Assembly (NCBI GenBank): GCA_037179385.1
Contig: CM074196.1
Span: 31,582,486 to 31,646,485, forward strand
From: Holothuria scabra
Lineage: Eukaryota > Echinodermata > Holothuroidea > Aspidochirotida > Holothuriidae
Reading direction: 5' to 3'
DNA length: 64,000 nucleotides
The notes beneath the pieces are model-generated. The model made no database searches, was not told the DNA's origin, and saw only the letters and a program-made list of their open reading frames with translations. A program made the position numbers and the translations under genes. Each line of letters begins with the position of its first letter. Position 1 is the first letter of the stretch. Of the stretch, positions 11,286-25,300 are shown one piece after another.

Positions 11286-12027
11286 AAATGGGATCGGCTC
11301 CCACTGAGAGGTAAAGGTGCATGTACATAAGCAAAATGAGCGTTCTGATTAACGTCCGATGGCTATAAGTTAGGTTAGAAATTGTTTTATGCCCCAACGT
11401 GTGATTGGTTAAATTAAATGAGGAAACAAATTCACTCTTGTATACTAAAAGCAACGTCGTGGTAGCAGTATCACTATTAGTCTTTCAGCTGGCGAATTTA
11501 CTAAGTTGAACTGTGTTATCTTTGGAGATCATTAGAGCTCTAGAATAGATTTATTTTCAATTTTAATATATGAGTTATTTAAAATGTACTGATTAGCATA
11601 CACATCTGGAGGGCGAAAATTAAAATAAGACCAGGCGCAGCAGATATCAAAAATAAACTTGCTCTCTACCATAAAATCATCCCTGGAAAAGTTACATTCA
11701 AAAAGAAATTTTCCACCATAGTTTTTAAGCTCACTATCGGATAATACTTTCTAAAAAGCAAGGCAATCCTGCAAATAATTTTTTACCCATTTAAATTTTC
11801 AGCTACAAGCAAATATTTGAATATTTATTTTTTTAATTATTTCCGTGTTTTTTACTCAGTTCTTATCGCAACCACAAATAATGATAAAAGCCTACAACAT
11901 GCAATGTAGCAGCAAAGTTCACGGAAAGTAATTGCTCATTAGAAAAGTTCGAGGTTTTGTCACGCTATTTTCACCCTCCACTACCATAAAGAATTTGCAC
12001 ACAGTATAGATGTTGCCTCAGGGAACC
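11286..12027. other. Unassigned AT-rich intergenic DNA
   Basis: No supported gene or repeat end was recognised. Confidence 0.4.
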
Positions 12028-12291
12028 TATACACGAATCCGGACGGCAAGTGCTGGTCTGATTTCAGTCGGCCATAACTGGGGTCCATCACCTTTAAATC
12101 TTTCAATTTCTTTGCTCACCTCCATCATGGATGGTTGCACACTAAATTGTATCTTAAATTTTCCAAGTTCACTAAATACGAGAGTTTGAAATTCATGTAA
12201 ACAATAAAAAAAAAGACGGTTTTAGGCTGATGGACCCCACTAATGGCGGCCTACAGTCACTAAAAACAAGCGCTAATAGGATTCGTCTATA
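12028..12291 (+). mobile_element. MITE family C (TATA-GACGAATCC ends)
   Basis: The left end TATACACGAATCCGGACGGC and the right end GCTAATAGGATTCGTCTATA are inverted, and the similarity continues imperfectly inward for about 65 bp (GGGGTCCATCACC against GGACCCCACTAATGG). Other copies lie at 30,357, 42,298, 43,001, 50,692 and 50,942. The terminal TA suggests a TA target, as for Tc1/mariner-type elements. Confidence 0.85.
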
Positions 12292-12494
12292 TACTACTCC
12301 ACACTAGACACCCACCCCCAACCTCACACATTTATTCACATATCCCCTACAGTAGCTATACGATAATTTAATTCTAAAAACTAAAACAGTGTGCGGAGAA
12401 ACTACTCCTGGGAAAGATCAATTTTACCCCGTGTGGAGTGAACATCATCATCATTCCAAAATGAGTGATACTTCATTCCATTTGTTTGAAATCC

Positions 12495-13319
<825 letters not shown>

Positions 13320-13465
13320 GACGAGCCTGTTATGTCGAGGTGACAAGTCCAGCAGTTGATTGGGCTCTAAATAAATTGCTTTAGAATCCTGCTTTCTTGT
13401 TTTGGATATACTTGGCTGCGCCTTCTACCTTATTTTGCTTCCCTCTTCGTGCATTCTGACCAAAA

Positions 13466-14251
13466 ATGGGGAATAGGGGAAGACCTAGAGGCAGTACAAC
13501 TCGAAGGAACTTTGATGACTCAGCCTCACAACGAAGCCTTACTTCTAGCCTAACAGGCCTAACCACCAGACGCCGTGCACAAATTACGCAAGAAGAGGAT
13601 ACGGAAAATGAAGCTGAACAAGACTTTGCCATTGAAGTCAACCAAAGCGTGGACAGACTCCGCAGAACCTTATTGAGGGAAATTAAAACCCTTCAAGAAG
13701 ACTTTAACAAGGCTATTTTGGATTTAAGACAGACAATAGAAGACCTTACAACCGAGAATGATGCATTAAAGGAGAAGTGTACCCTTTTAGAAGGTAAAGT
13801 GAATGATCTGGAAGAGGCATCTAAGGTACAGGATGAACAAATTAACAAACAAGAAAGGTTCTCGAGGAGAAGTAATCTCAGAATTGTTGGTGTAGAGTCT
13901 CAGGATGGCGAGGACTGTTTGCAGATTGCATGAAAAATTTTTGAGGAGGTCGGTGTTTGGCAATGTAAACTTGAGAGAGCACACCGAGATGGAAAACCTG
14001 TTCCAGGTAGGAGCCGACATATTCTCGTCAAATGCTCATTTTATCAGGACAAATTGACGATCATGCGCAACGCTAGGAATGCACTTGAAGGTAAACCTTA
14101 CTTCATGATTGATGATCTGACCCAGGCCGATCTAAGAGAGAAGAGAAAATGGAGCGCCAAAGTTCAGAGTCTTTTCCAAAACGGGACCCGGCTACGCTTC
14201 TCTGGTGGCCTCTGGAGGGATAGCAATGGAAGGCCATTCAAGTTTGACTAA
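13466..14251 (+). pseudogene. LINE ORF1 protein, one in-frame stop
   Basis: A 261-residue nucleic-acid-binding ORF1 of L1/Tx1 type, broken by a single TGA at 13,931-13,933. Residues 1-45 are basic and Ser/Thr/Arg-rich. Residues about 60-130 form a coiled coil (heptads in RRTLLREIKTLQEDF, LEGKVNDLEEASKVQDEQI). It is followed by the RRM-like start RRSNLRIVGVE, the ERAHRDGK turn, HILVKC, and a C-terminal domain with FMIDDLTQADLREKR. Reading continues in the same frame across the stop, so one substitution (Cys, Trp, Arg or Gly codon to TGA) explains it. In related elements the protein coats the RNA as a trimer. The ATG at 13,466 is the first in frame. Confidence 0.9.
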
Positions 14252-14592
14252 AATATACCATTGTATGAAATGCAGTGATTAACATTCTGAAAGTTTATAC
14301 TGCCCATATCTGGTTCTTCTATGCAGATCTTTACAGGAACCCGTCGTTATCCCGCATTGGGAACTTTTCAGAGGAGAATCCTTGAGCTTGACCTCCGTTT
14401 CTGCGGATGCCCGATGATTTTCGCTCTTGTTGATTCCTTTTTGTTTTGTGTTTGTTGTTTTGGTGTTTTTTGTTTCGTGTTTGCTGTTCGACCATCTCAG
14501 TCTTCATCGTTCTATTGGTATGTTAATTTCGTTAAATGTTTACCCTTATTTACACACAAGTTTGCAATGAAAGTTTCAACCTATTGTAACAG

Positions 14593-17500
14593 ATGAGTGA
14601 CCTTAAGATTTGTACCTATAATGTGCGAGGACTAAGGCAACCCAAAAAACGTAGATCGCAATTTACTTATTTTCACAGACACGGTTTTGACATTGTGTTT
14701 GTTCAAGAAACCCATAGTACTGTAAATGATGTCAGTTTCTGGATAAATGAATGGGGAGGTAATATACCCTTTTCCCATGGTACTACTTTAAGCAAAGGAG
14801 TTGCCATTTTTTTTAAGCCTAGTCTTGGTGTTACCATTGAAAGAGTCCATTATGATCGTTTTGGCAGATGCCTAATCGCCGATGTGCTTATTGATTGCCG
14901 TAGCTTTACTTTTGTTTGCACTTATGGCCCTAATCTAGATGATCCTGTTTTTTACAGTGAAGTCTCTAATCTTATTGGGACCTTTGATTGTAATACTATT
15001 GTTTGGGGAGGGGACTTCAACTTTGTTTTCAATTTGGACTTAGATAAACTTGGGGGTGATCTTCGAACTAATTTTAAAGCTCGGGATGAGTGTATCTCGG
15101 CGATTAGTGTTCACGATTTAGTTGATGTTTGGAGGGAGAGAAATCCCCTACTTAGAGACTTTACTTGGCATTCCAATATCAGCGATATTCATTGTCGCTT
15201 AGACTTCTTCCTTATTTCACGTAACCTGATTGCTAATGTTATTGATGTAAAGTTTCACCCACCACTTCAGTCTGATCATTCTATTGTCGTACTTACTATC
15301 CGTACACATGAAGAGCCCAGAGGTCGGGGATATTGGAAATTTAATAATTCTCTCCTTAATGATACCGACTATGTTAATATTATTCAAAATCTCTTCGCGT
15401 CCGATGTTCCCCTCCTACATGACCTAGGCCCTTCTACTCAATGGGAAAGAATTAAATAAATTATCCGCAAGGATACAATCAAGTTTTCCATTAATAAAGC
15501 AAAGGATTCCCGCAAGTATGAAAATGAAGTTTTGTGTAATATCTCTACCCTTGAGCGACTTTCCTATGAGAATGACTCTGAGGAGATTCGTAATAAACTT
15601 TCGGAAGCTCGAGAAAAGCTCATGTCTATTTATAATAGTAAACTACAAGGTATTATAGTAAGGTCAAGGGCTAGATGGGTCGAATTTGGTGAGAAGAGTA
15701 CTTTTTGAATTTGGAGAAGAGAAACAGAAACAACAATAACATTTTTCGTTTGCAAGTAGATAATGATGTTTGTATTCACAAGAGTAAGGACATTCTACAA
15801 GAAATTCGTAAATTCTATAGTTCATTATATAGCTGCTCGTTAAATCATGATTATGATTTCATTTCAGACCTTGTAGATTTTGTTGAACCAGACTGTAATC
15901 TTGATACTTTAAATGGACCTCTCACCTTAGAAGAGTGTTTTCAGGCCTTATCTTCCATGCCAAATGGGAAATCCCCGGGTATGGATGGGTTATCTACCGA
16001 CTTTTATAAGTATTTTTGGCCTGTCATTGGTCGGTATGTTGTTAATTCCTTAAATCATGCTTACAACCGTCATTATTTATCATCCGAGCAAACCAGGGGT
16101 ATAATTACTCTTATTCGTAAACCTGATAAAAACCATGATCTCTTGGGTAACTACAGACCTATTAGTCTTCTTAATACTGATTATAAAATATGCGCCAAGT
16201 CTCTTGCTAATAGATTAAAAAATGTTATCACCTACATTATTGGCGATAATCAAACTGGTTTTATTAAGAATCGTTTTATAGGAGAGAATATTCGTTTTGT
16301 ATTAGATGTAATCAACTATACAAGTAAGCAAAATGTAAATGGTTTTCTTTTTCTGATTGATTTTGAGAAGGCTTTTGATCGTGTAGATTGGGGATTTATT
16401 GACCGTACGTTAAGATATTTTAAATTTAGGGATAGCTTTTGTTCGTGGGTTAGGACTCTTTATTATGGTAGTACTGCTTGTGTTGTGAACAATGGCCATT
16501 CAACTGGTTTTTTCCCTATTGAGAGAGGAGTTAGACAAGGGTGTCCACTTAGTCCCTACCTTTTTATTCTGGTTGCCGAAATATTAGCTAGGAAAATAAT
16601 TTATGACAATACTCTTAGTGGTCTTAACGTCTTAGGAAAAGAAGTTAAAATTTTACAATACGCCGATGACACTACACTTTTTTAAATGGTACTCGTGATT
16701 CCCTTGTTGATGTAATTACCGTTCTTGATAATTTTGCTTCCGACTCGGGTCTTAAAATTAATTACAGTAAATCCCATCTTTTTCCGCTTGGCTCCTTTAT
16801 TAATAATCGCCGAGCTTACAGTCAGGATTTTGGCATTACTTTAACTAAGGGTCCAATAAAATTTTTAGGAATTCTTTTTACCCACGATGGAGATGATTTG
16901 TTTCGTTTAAATTATCTGAAAAAGCTTTCTAGGCTAAAGAATCAACTTAAAATTTGGAGTGGCAGGGATCTCACTCCACTTGGTAGGAACACGATTGTTA
17001 AAGCTTATGGTTTAAGTCAACTAGTATTTCTTTTCCAAGTGCTTCCTAACCCCTCGACAGAGTTTTTTAAGGATTTACAAAGCATTGTCTTTGATTTTAT
17101 TTGGAGCGGTAACCCCGACAAAATTAAAAGAAGCACAATGTATAATAGCATTAGTAATGGGGGTATAAAGGTCATTCATATTCAGAGTTTTGCCTTTGCT
17201 TTGAAAGCCTCTTGGGTTAAGAGGTACAAAGACCCTAGTAATACTGGTTACTGGAAATTATTTTTTGATCATTTTCTTTATCCTTTTGGTAAAGAATTCT
17301 TATTTAAATGTAATTTTCTCGCAAAAGATGTAGATTGTATTGCTAATGACTTTATTTTTGATATCTGTAAAGGTTGGAGTGACGCTTCTTTTACCACCCC
17401 TGATGAAAATAATTATGAAACGCAAATACTTTGGAACAACTCCTACATAAAAATTGGTAACTCTATTGTTTATGATAAAAAACTTCATACGGCCGGTGTC

Positions 17501-18322
17501 ACTTTTGTTAAGGATCTGTTTTTGAATGATGGTAGTAAGATGCCATACCATGTATTTAAAAATAAATATAATATTTTGAGTTATCCATTTACTAGGTATT
17601 TTGGATTACTATCAGCCATTCCTGGTAACTGGATTCACCTTATTCACCAGGCTGATCACAACGTCAATGATCATATAATCACCTCTCTCAATAGTAATTC
17701 TAAAACTTCTCAAATAGTGTACCCTTTGTTGATAGATAAGATTACCAGTCCGCCTAAAGCTTGTGTAAAATGGAATAATCAATTTAACCTCTCACCCGAT
17801 GATTGGGTTACTATCTTTAAGATGCCCTTTTGTACTGTATCTGAAGCGAAGGTAAAATACTTTCAATTCAGATTCATTCATCGTATCTTAGGAACTAATA
17901 AGCTGTTGTATTTAATGGACAAGACGGATACCGATCATTGTACTTTTTGTCATATTGAAACCGAGTCCCTAGAGCATCTCTTTTGGTCATGTCATGTAAT
18001 CTCTAGTTTCCTTTTAGATTGCGAGTTAAAATTTTTTGGACGGCAATTTTTATTTTATAGAAAGGACATGTTCTCTGGTCGAATTTATGATGAATATGAT
18101 CCTATTAACTACTTTATTTTGCATTGCAAATATTACATTTATAACTGTAGGCTTAAAAATACCCTGCCTGACTGCAGCACCTTTTTCCATAAAATGAAAT
18201 TCATAATTAAAGTTGAAAAATATATAGCTCTTAAGAAGAATGCTGCAAAGTTGAGGAGAAACAAATTTAAAGCCATTCAACGCTGTCTATCATATTGTAT
18301 CGATGAACTGGAAAGTTCTTAA
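14593..18322 (+). pseudogene. LINE ORF2: endonuclease and reverse transcriptase, three lesions
   Basis: About 1,240 codons. The APE-type endonuclease (14,593-15,300) shows TYNVRGL, FVQETH, the YGPN block, GGDFN, RLDFFLIS and SDHSIV, which are the expected catalytic and metal-binding positions. An in-frame TAA at 15,457 interrupts the linker. A small deletion at about 15,701 shifts the frame. The RT follows: GNYRPISLLNTDYKI, GFIKNR, DFEKAFDRVDW, GVRQGCPLSPYLFIL and the catalytic YADD at about 16,661. A one-base loss in a T run at about 16,676-16,683 shifts the frame again. The thumb region and the zinc-knuckle-like C-x2-C-x8-H-x4-C (CTFCHIETESLEHLFWSC) then run to TAA at 18,320. The protein nicks target DNA and reverse-transcribes in place. 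This copy cannot make a full product. Confidence 0.92.
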
Positions 18323-18896
18323 GGCACCACATTTGTTTTGATGTGCAAAAAATAGTCTTGGTTCCATGGATGGTCGCTGTAAACTAACCTTTGGACTGAA
18401 CCCCCCACTCACTCACTCACTCACTCGCAAACCGGACTGCATGCTGTATTAAAGTTTTATAAAGAGTACCCACATCTATTCAATTAATATTAAAAGTTAT
18501 AATCATTGAACCTCTTTTTTAAACTAGAATACGTTTATTAGGTAAACCCCGTGTATGTAAATTCCTCGTTTAATATGTTTATTATATAGGTCAATGTCAT
18601 ACATCTATAAATGCATCCTAATTGTATGCTATTATTATAGTTGGCCTTGTCCAAATCATGAAATATTTTGAAATTTACATAACGTATCCAGGGAATATGA
18701 ATGTATACAATGTATATATGTATATTGTATATAATGTTCAATAAGCATGTTAAATGTATATATGTTTATCGATCGCTATTTATGTAATTGTGTAAGTTGA
18801 GAGTTTGTATAAACTTGTATGTATCCTATTGCAATGTTGTATATAACACCTGTTCTATGTCAAATGTTTTCAATAAATGAGATGGTCAAAAAAAAA

Positions 18897-19038
18897 AATT
18901 ATTATTATTATTATTATTACTATTATTATTATTATTACTACTACTATTACTATTATTATTATTATTACTACTACTACTACTATTATTATTATTACTATTA
19001 TTATTATTATTACTATTATTATTATTGTTATTATTATT
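18897..19038. repeat. Interrupted (ATT)n/(ACT)n microsatellite after the LINE tail
   Basis: About 140 bp of ATT with scattered ACT and one GTT unit. It starts directly at the LINE A run and is in the same orientation as the pure tract upstream of the LINE. Confidence 0.95.
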
Positions 19039-19214
19039 TGTAGTGAATTTCGCTTTTTTTGTTTCAGAGTGTATAGTGTCTAATTTAAATTTGATTTTTG
19101 AAAATTCAGTACAGCTGTTTTATTTGATTTGATTTAACCACATTTTATTTTCATTTTAAAAGCCATTTGTTACCAGATAACTCGCAAATTTCCTCATCTT
19201 TTATGGTAATGCAG

Positions 19215-19336
19215 GATTATAGTCGGAGCACCCAGGGGAGACAGTTTACCTGGTGTGAACAAAACAGGGGCAGTTTATAAATGTAGTGTAGCACCGCCAT
19301 ACACCTCTACATCAAACTGCGAAGCTCTCAGACTTG
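19215..19336 (+). CDS. Integrin alpha exon a (propeller blade 1-2)
   Basis: Residues 1-40 of the visible part: IIVGAPRGDSLPG, then TGAVYKCSV and SNCEALRL. The two cysteines form the first propeller disulfide of the family. The exon opens with one base completing a codon (phase 2 acceptor after ATGCAG) and ends in phase 1 before GTAAGC. It contains PRGDS, the classic integrin ligand motif, inside the receptor itself. The preceding exon was not found. Confidence 0.93.
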
Positions 19337-22300
19337 GTAAGCTGACTTGACAATGTTCGAGAGAGAATATTTCACAGAATAATGTATATATTTAATGGCA
19401 ATGTCAAGCCATGTTTTGATTTTTTAAAGATGTTAGAGAGGTACTTACTCTGAGTATTGTGGTGAAATTTGCATTGAAATCCATTTCTCAAAAATTGAGC
19501 AGGGATGGTTATAACATATCCCCCAAAATATACTTGTAGCATGTACATGCGACGTCATGTCTTTACTTAATAAACAGGATTTTGTTTTTCTTTTAACTTC
19601 ATTATTTCTTTTCTCCTCAACAACCCCATGTTGTCAGAATACGATTGCTAATTGGCATGGTGAATTCACAAACTTTGCATTGCCCACGGGGAGGTTATAT
19701 CCGGTGGCGTCACAACAGGTGGGTGTAGGGGGTGCGGAAGACTCAACTTGCGCCCCCATGCTGAAAATTTGCCCGTGTTTGATGTCATTCTACGCCCAAT
19801 TTGTCGAAGGGGCGTAGAGAGGTTGACTAAGTAAACTGATTTTTTGGAGATCGGTCATTTTTTTCCTCCACTTTCTCTCACAAAATTTCTTTCCAAGCAA
19901 ATCCATATTTTACCACCACCCCTGGAAACGTAGGGGGTGCAGCTGCCCCTCCCTGACCCCCCTCCCTCCCCCTCCCCTTGTGACGCCACTGGTTATATTC
20001 TATTTTTAACTTCAAGGTCAGCACAACAGACTTAAAAAGGGAGCAAAGCGTTTTTGTCAATGTAAATGAAATAATATCTGTTGACATGAAGACACTTGGG
20101 AAGGCAAACCTAGAAACTTCCCTTGCCGATACCTCAAGCAACACATGTACAATTAGAAAGGAAATTTCACCAAATTGAGTAAATTGAGTGAATTTCTTCC
20201 TTTACATACGAATTTTGTTTTGATTTCCCATTTAATAGAAACTTTCTCAAATAGCAATGGCAGACTTTAATCATTCTTACCTAACAAATCATCTAAACTG
20301 GAAGTATGAAACATGATATAGCCCTGGTGTATAACACTGTTGTTTATACATTTCTATATTCCATAATTCCTTGGGTACATTAAGAAATAATTGATGTCCG
20401 CTGAGTTAACAAGGATGCCACCCTGAAATTCTGGTTTGTGGTATTGTAAAAAAAAAAAAAATATGCACAAAACGACTAAGCGCTAAATTTTTATCTCGGA
20501 ATCGATCCTAACTGCTGTTTGGGAAAGGGTCTATTCTTACACTCCCAGACAACCCACAAACATTATAAAACACGGGCTTTCCATACTTAGACGAGGAAAG
20601 CGTTAATATCTCCCTCCTCAGACGGAAATACCTTTTCTAAAGTGTTTGCGACCCTTTTTCAAGGTGCGGATTGAGAAAACAAAACTTTCCTTCCGAATGA
20701 GTTGCTTCCTTAGAAGGAGTTACATTTATTAGCGCAACGCCGAGAACAGAAGGTAGTGTGACATGTCAGAAAAATGCTTGATTTAAGTGGGTAGCTAAGT
20801 AGGAAGCTTCCTGAAGGAAATCCGTTGAGATTATGTAGTATCTTTAACGGTTTTCAAGATAAACTCCCTCAAAGCTTGACTGTTTCTGAAACAACTTCTT
20901 GCTTACATGCTAAAATAATGTTGTGGAATGTTTTACAGTGTTGACATTTCGCTTGTTACCCCTATATTAATTATCACTTAATTATTCATCAGATAGTTTA
21001 TGGTTTGGTAACTGATACCGATACTTTTCAAGGACATGATAATACCCTCAGGTTACACGAATGTTATTGTCAAATTGAAATGAAGATTGAAAAAATAAAG
21101 GATAATATTTACCATGTATGGAATGTCCCTCCTTAGACATCCGTCATAAAAATCTTCATATCGAACTCATGTTTATGCATGATTGAGTGAGAATCAGAAA
21201 CTACCACATTAAAATGGTCAACATTTGATGGGTTTTAATGGGAATTATGGCAGTTTTCTTGTTTTTAATGCTCTTACCATGAAATGGCAAATTTTGTCAT
21301 TTTCATGTCACACAACCTTTAAAGAAAAAAGGAAACAAACAAAGAACACTTGACTGGTGGTCATCCCATATCATGCAATCATCATGAAGTGTCCGAAAAT
21401 ATCTAAAAAAAGACACTCCATTAATTTTCAGGAGAAATCCCCTACATATTCTGGTCCAAATTAAGTAATTTTAAACGAAATCTTACAACGAGCAGTGTTT
21501 TAGAATATAACCAGCATGAATTAAGACAAACATCATCCCCGTTCTTCCGTAATTTCGACAAGCGTACTTGTTCAGTAAGGTTATATTGAAACATATTCAG
21601 AGGAAATGTGTTCACTCCAGTTTTAAATAGAATTATAGCTATCTTGTTCCATGATTGGCTCTTCAAAACCATGTGACAACATTTTTCTTCTCAAATGTGA
21701 AATTCGTAGCAGGAGTAATAGCTTGGTGCACCTTGAGTCAGTAGTTTTTTTTGTTTTTTTTTGAGGGGGGATGATGGAGGCACGACATGAGGGAAAAGTC
21801 AAATGGGAGAAAAACCCCTATTTTAGGTGTTTTTTGTATTGCAGTTTGGGTCATGGGGGACCAACCCCCAAAACTACCTCTGTCGCTACGCTACTGCCTT
21901 CAGTATGAAACATTTCATTCGTTATATATCATTAGAGATACTTGGTAAAGGAATAAAAAAAATGAGATTTCACTGATTCTTATAGCCTATATGCACATTA
22001 ACATTGATCTGTTGATGGTGACTGCCAATTCGCCCTTTAACTTCTCGGTTGTCAACTTGATCAAGTTACATTTTGATTCATAAAAATGACTGGATCATCA
22101 TCATTTTTAACATGTCAGCATTTTTACTTACATTCAATCGGATCAAACATTATTTCAGGGGGTTGCAACTCCCTGTATATTTGAAACACCGCAATCTTTT
22201 CATGGAAAAAATTTGAAATCTTGTAGCAGGAACAGCAAGCTCAACCTTTTTATATTATTTTTCAAACAGAAAATTCACCAGGAACAAAGAAAGATAAGTC

Positions 22301-25300
22301 TCACCAGTGGTTGGGGGCAACGGTGAAGAGTTCTGGACCAAACGGCGTTGTAATGGTAACGAGGACTTGTCCAACAGTGAAAATTAAAAATAAATTATGA
22401 TAAGGCTTTTAAATGAAGAGCAAAATGGATCAATCTTCTCAATCTTTGGTTGGAGCTTTTTTTTTTTTTTTTTTTTGCCATATTTGTCAGCATGTGTTAA
22501 TATATGAGCTGTTCTAGTACCGCAGGATTATGAAAGTTAAATTTATGCTATGAACTTCGTTGCGCTGTGCGATAAAAAATGCACGTCGTTGTGGTTTCAT
22601 TAGAAAGTCAGTTGGCATTTTATTTTCAAAGACATCATATAAAAATCACATATTTACACTGGTTGATAAATTTTTGGCCTTTTTCGACCGAAGATGGGGA
22701 AGATTTAACAAAAACACGAAACCAGATCTGAATACGATCTAAATTTCGTTGAAGAGTGACCGCAGATACACACATAAAAGTCCACTACGAGAGAGAGCGA
22801 AGTGCATGCAGGACGTTTTCCCCGAAAATGGCTTAGGTGTGACGTCAATGCATTAGGTCTATAAACTTTCAACTGTTCATGGGAGTTATGTAACAGGTTT
22901 TACAAAATCAGTCATATCTTCTGAGATTTTATACAGAAAGATACAAATGGTACACCGCAAATACCCAGCCAGCCTATTGAAAGACACGTTCAAAATGACA
23001 ACTTCCAAGTAGGTTTTATTATACAGCTGGTACAAGGGAGACATTTAATCTGTCATCCCTGATGACTACATGCCAGCCAAAGCTTCTTACATTACATTAA
23101 CCTATAGTGATGTAGGAATAGCCTTTGCTTGACTTATTAATCCTAAAAGGGACACTCATTCTTGGCCTTTGAAAGGAGCGTGGTAGGCTGTATGCGTGTT
23201 ATGTCAAGGCATAGTATTTAAGTGCTTCCTTCAATGGATAAAGTACGTATTATTTGTATTTATTCCAAAACATGAAGACAACTGATTTGTGTACACGCGC
23301 GTAAGTCAGCTATCAAAGTGTGACAATGTGTATGTCGTGTGTGAGCTGGTTATGTCACGGTTTGGCTCCGTATGACGTGTGTGCCGTCAACGCATAAAGT
23401 CTTTCATTGCATACCAAAAGTCTGTGCACAAAGCGATCATTTCCTCATTTTATACCAAATTTGTTCCAATTAAGGTTACTTTAATACGTTGAGATACGAA
23501 AGAGATGGTCAGGGGTGAAAACAAATCATGGCGTGCCGATTTTTATTCAAATTACGTGATTCTGACAATGCCTAATGTTGTGGCGTTCCAAGTTGGAAGA
23601 ATTTTCGCAAATACTCAATTCATGCCCAAACTCCTGTGGTTACACCAAAACTATAGATTCAAAACAATGTCTCCTCCTTAAACCTATATGACAATGTAAA
23701 TATATTTGTGTCGGTTAGTATTAATAAAAAAAAGTTTTGTAAATTTGGGATGAAACACGCTGAGACACCAACCAATCCCATGAATTGATCATTTACGAGA
23801 AAAAGAATGTATCTGTCTAATTAAAAATGTGTTCACTGGTGTATCATAGCATGAGTATCACAAATTCCGTTAAGCCAGACCTTCACATTACTGCTCGACA
23901 ACACTACATAAATAGAAAGCCTTAAAAAGGCATGATACTGACACTGTAAACTATGCACTAGATCTACGAACTAAACTTTTAGATAAGCATTCAGGAAGTA
24001 CCGTACTCATCTTTTGACTTGGTAGCCGACATAGGCGTAGTATGAGTCTGGTTGCAGGGGCCGGAACACTTGCCCTAAAACAGTTGGTCCATTCGGGCAA
24101 AAAAAGGGCAAAACATGATAAAAGGTGCTATTATTCGGTCAAGAATTGCGCTTGCCCTTCCCACAAAAATGACCCCCGTACTCCTATGGTCGCCGAGGAG
24201 GGTGGGTCTCTCAAATGCTCCAGTTGTAAGGAAAATAGATTACCATGAATTTCAAAAACAGAAAAAATAACACAGAGACTGCCAAAACATCATTAGTAAG
24301 AATGATACTAAAATGAATGATTAAGGCACAATTGAGCAAAAGATAAAAAAGACTTCAAAATATCAAAAATAAATAAGAACCAAAACACACACACACTCAC
24401 ACACCCCTAAAAAACAAATATTGAAGGAGTCTTTCAAGTCAGACGTTAATTCTGTGCCACTTACTGTAAAAAGACGATTTTGCAATGGCATTTTTCGGGT
24501 TAAAATATTCCACACAGAGGGCAAAAAGGCCTAAGATAGATTCGTCATCCATACAGTTACAACGTCAGATCATGATGACAGCCTCCGTCATTTCTGATAC
24601 CTTGCCGGAGACAGGCAAGGAATCTATGCGATGGTGACGTCATGTGTGTGTACGTGTCTGTATGTAAGTGTGTTTGTGAGACTGCTCGTAGTCCCGATAT
24701 CTAAAGATAGAAATGACCAACACTTTTCATATTTGGTAAATAGGTTTGTCATGTTGAGTGGAAGAACCCTATTGTTTTTGGTGCAGGTCAAAGGTCATTT
24801 GAGGTCACCAGAGGTCAAAGTCTGAAAAGGTTGTAATTGCGATATCTCAAGTTAGGAATGACCGACACTTTTCATCTTTACTATATAGATTTGCCATCTT
24901 GAGAAGGAGAACCCTGCTGTTTTTGGTGGACGTCAAAGGTCATATGAGGTCACCAGCGGCAAATCTGCGAAAACTTCCTGAAGTGCTTGTTATCACGATA
25001 CCTCAAGTTAAGAATGACCGACACTTTTCATATTTGGTATATAGATTTGTCATGTTGAGAGGAAAAACCATATTGTTTTGGTGGAGGTCAAAGGTCATTT
25101 GAGGTCACCAGAGGTCAAAGTTCGAAAAGCTTGTAATCGTGATATCTCAAGTTAAGAATGACCAACGCTTTTCATATTTGGTATATAGGTTTTTCATGTT
25201 GAGAGGAAGATCACTATTGTTTTGGTTGAGGTCAAATGTCATTTGAGGTCACCAGAGGTCAAAGTTCGAAAAGCTTGTAATCGAGATATCTCAAGTTAAG

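Larger units (their letters stand above)
13320..18897 (+). mobile_element. Near full-length Tx1/L1-like LINE
   Basis: The element has a short 5' UTR (13,320-13,465), ORF1 (13,466-14,251), a ~340-bp inter-ORF spacer, ORF2 (14,593-18,322) and a ~570-bp 3' UTR. The UTR contains a (CACT)n run at about 18,405, a polyadenylation signal AATAAA at 18,872 and an A run at 18,888-18,897. The ORF1 type (coiled coil plus RNA-binding fold), the APE endonuclease, the wording of the RT blocks and the C-terminal zinc knuckle place it in the Tx1/L1 group. It lies between two ATT-repeat tracts. The few lesions indicate a young insertion. Confidence 0.9.

Noticed and set aside
24042..24248. Cys-rich frame as an integrin exon
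   Set aside because: Exons b and c already join in phase with complete family sequence, leaving no room for an extra exon.
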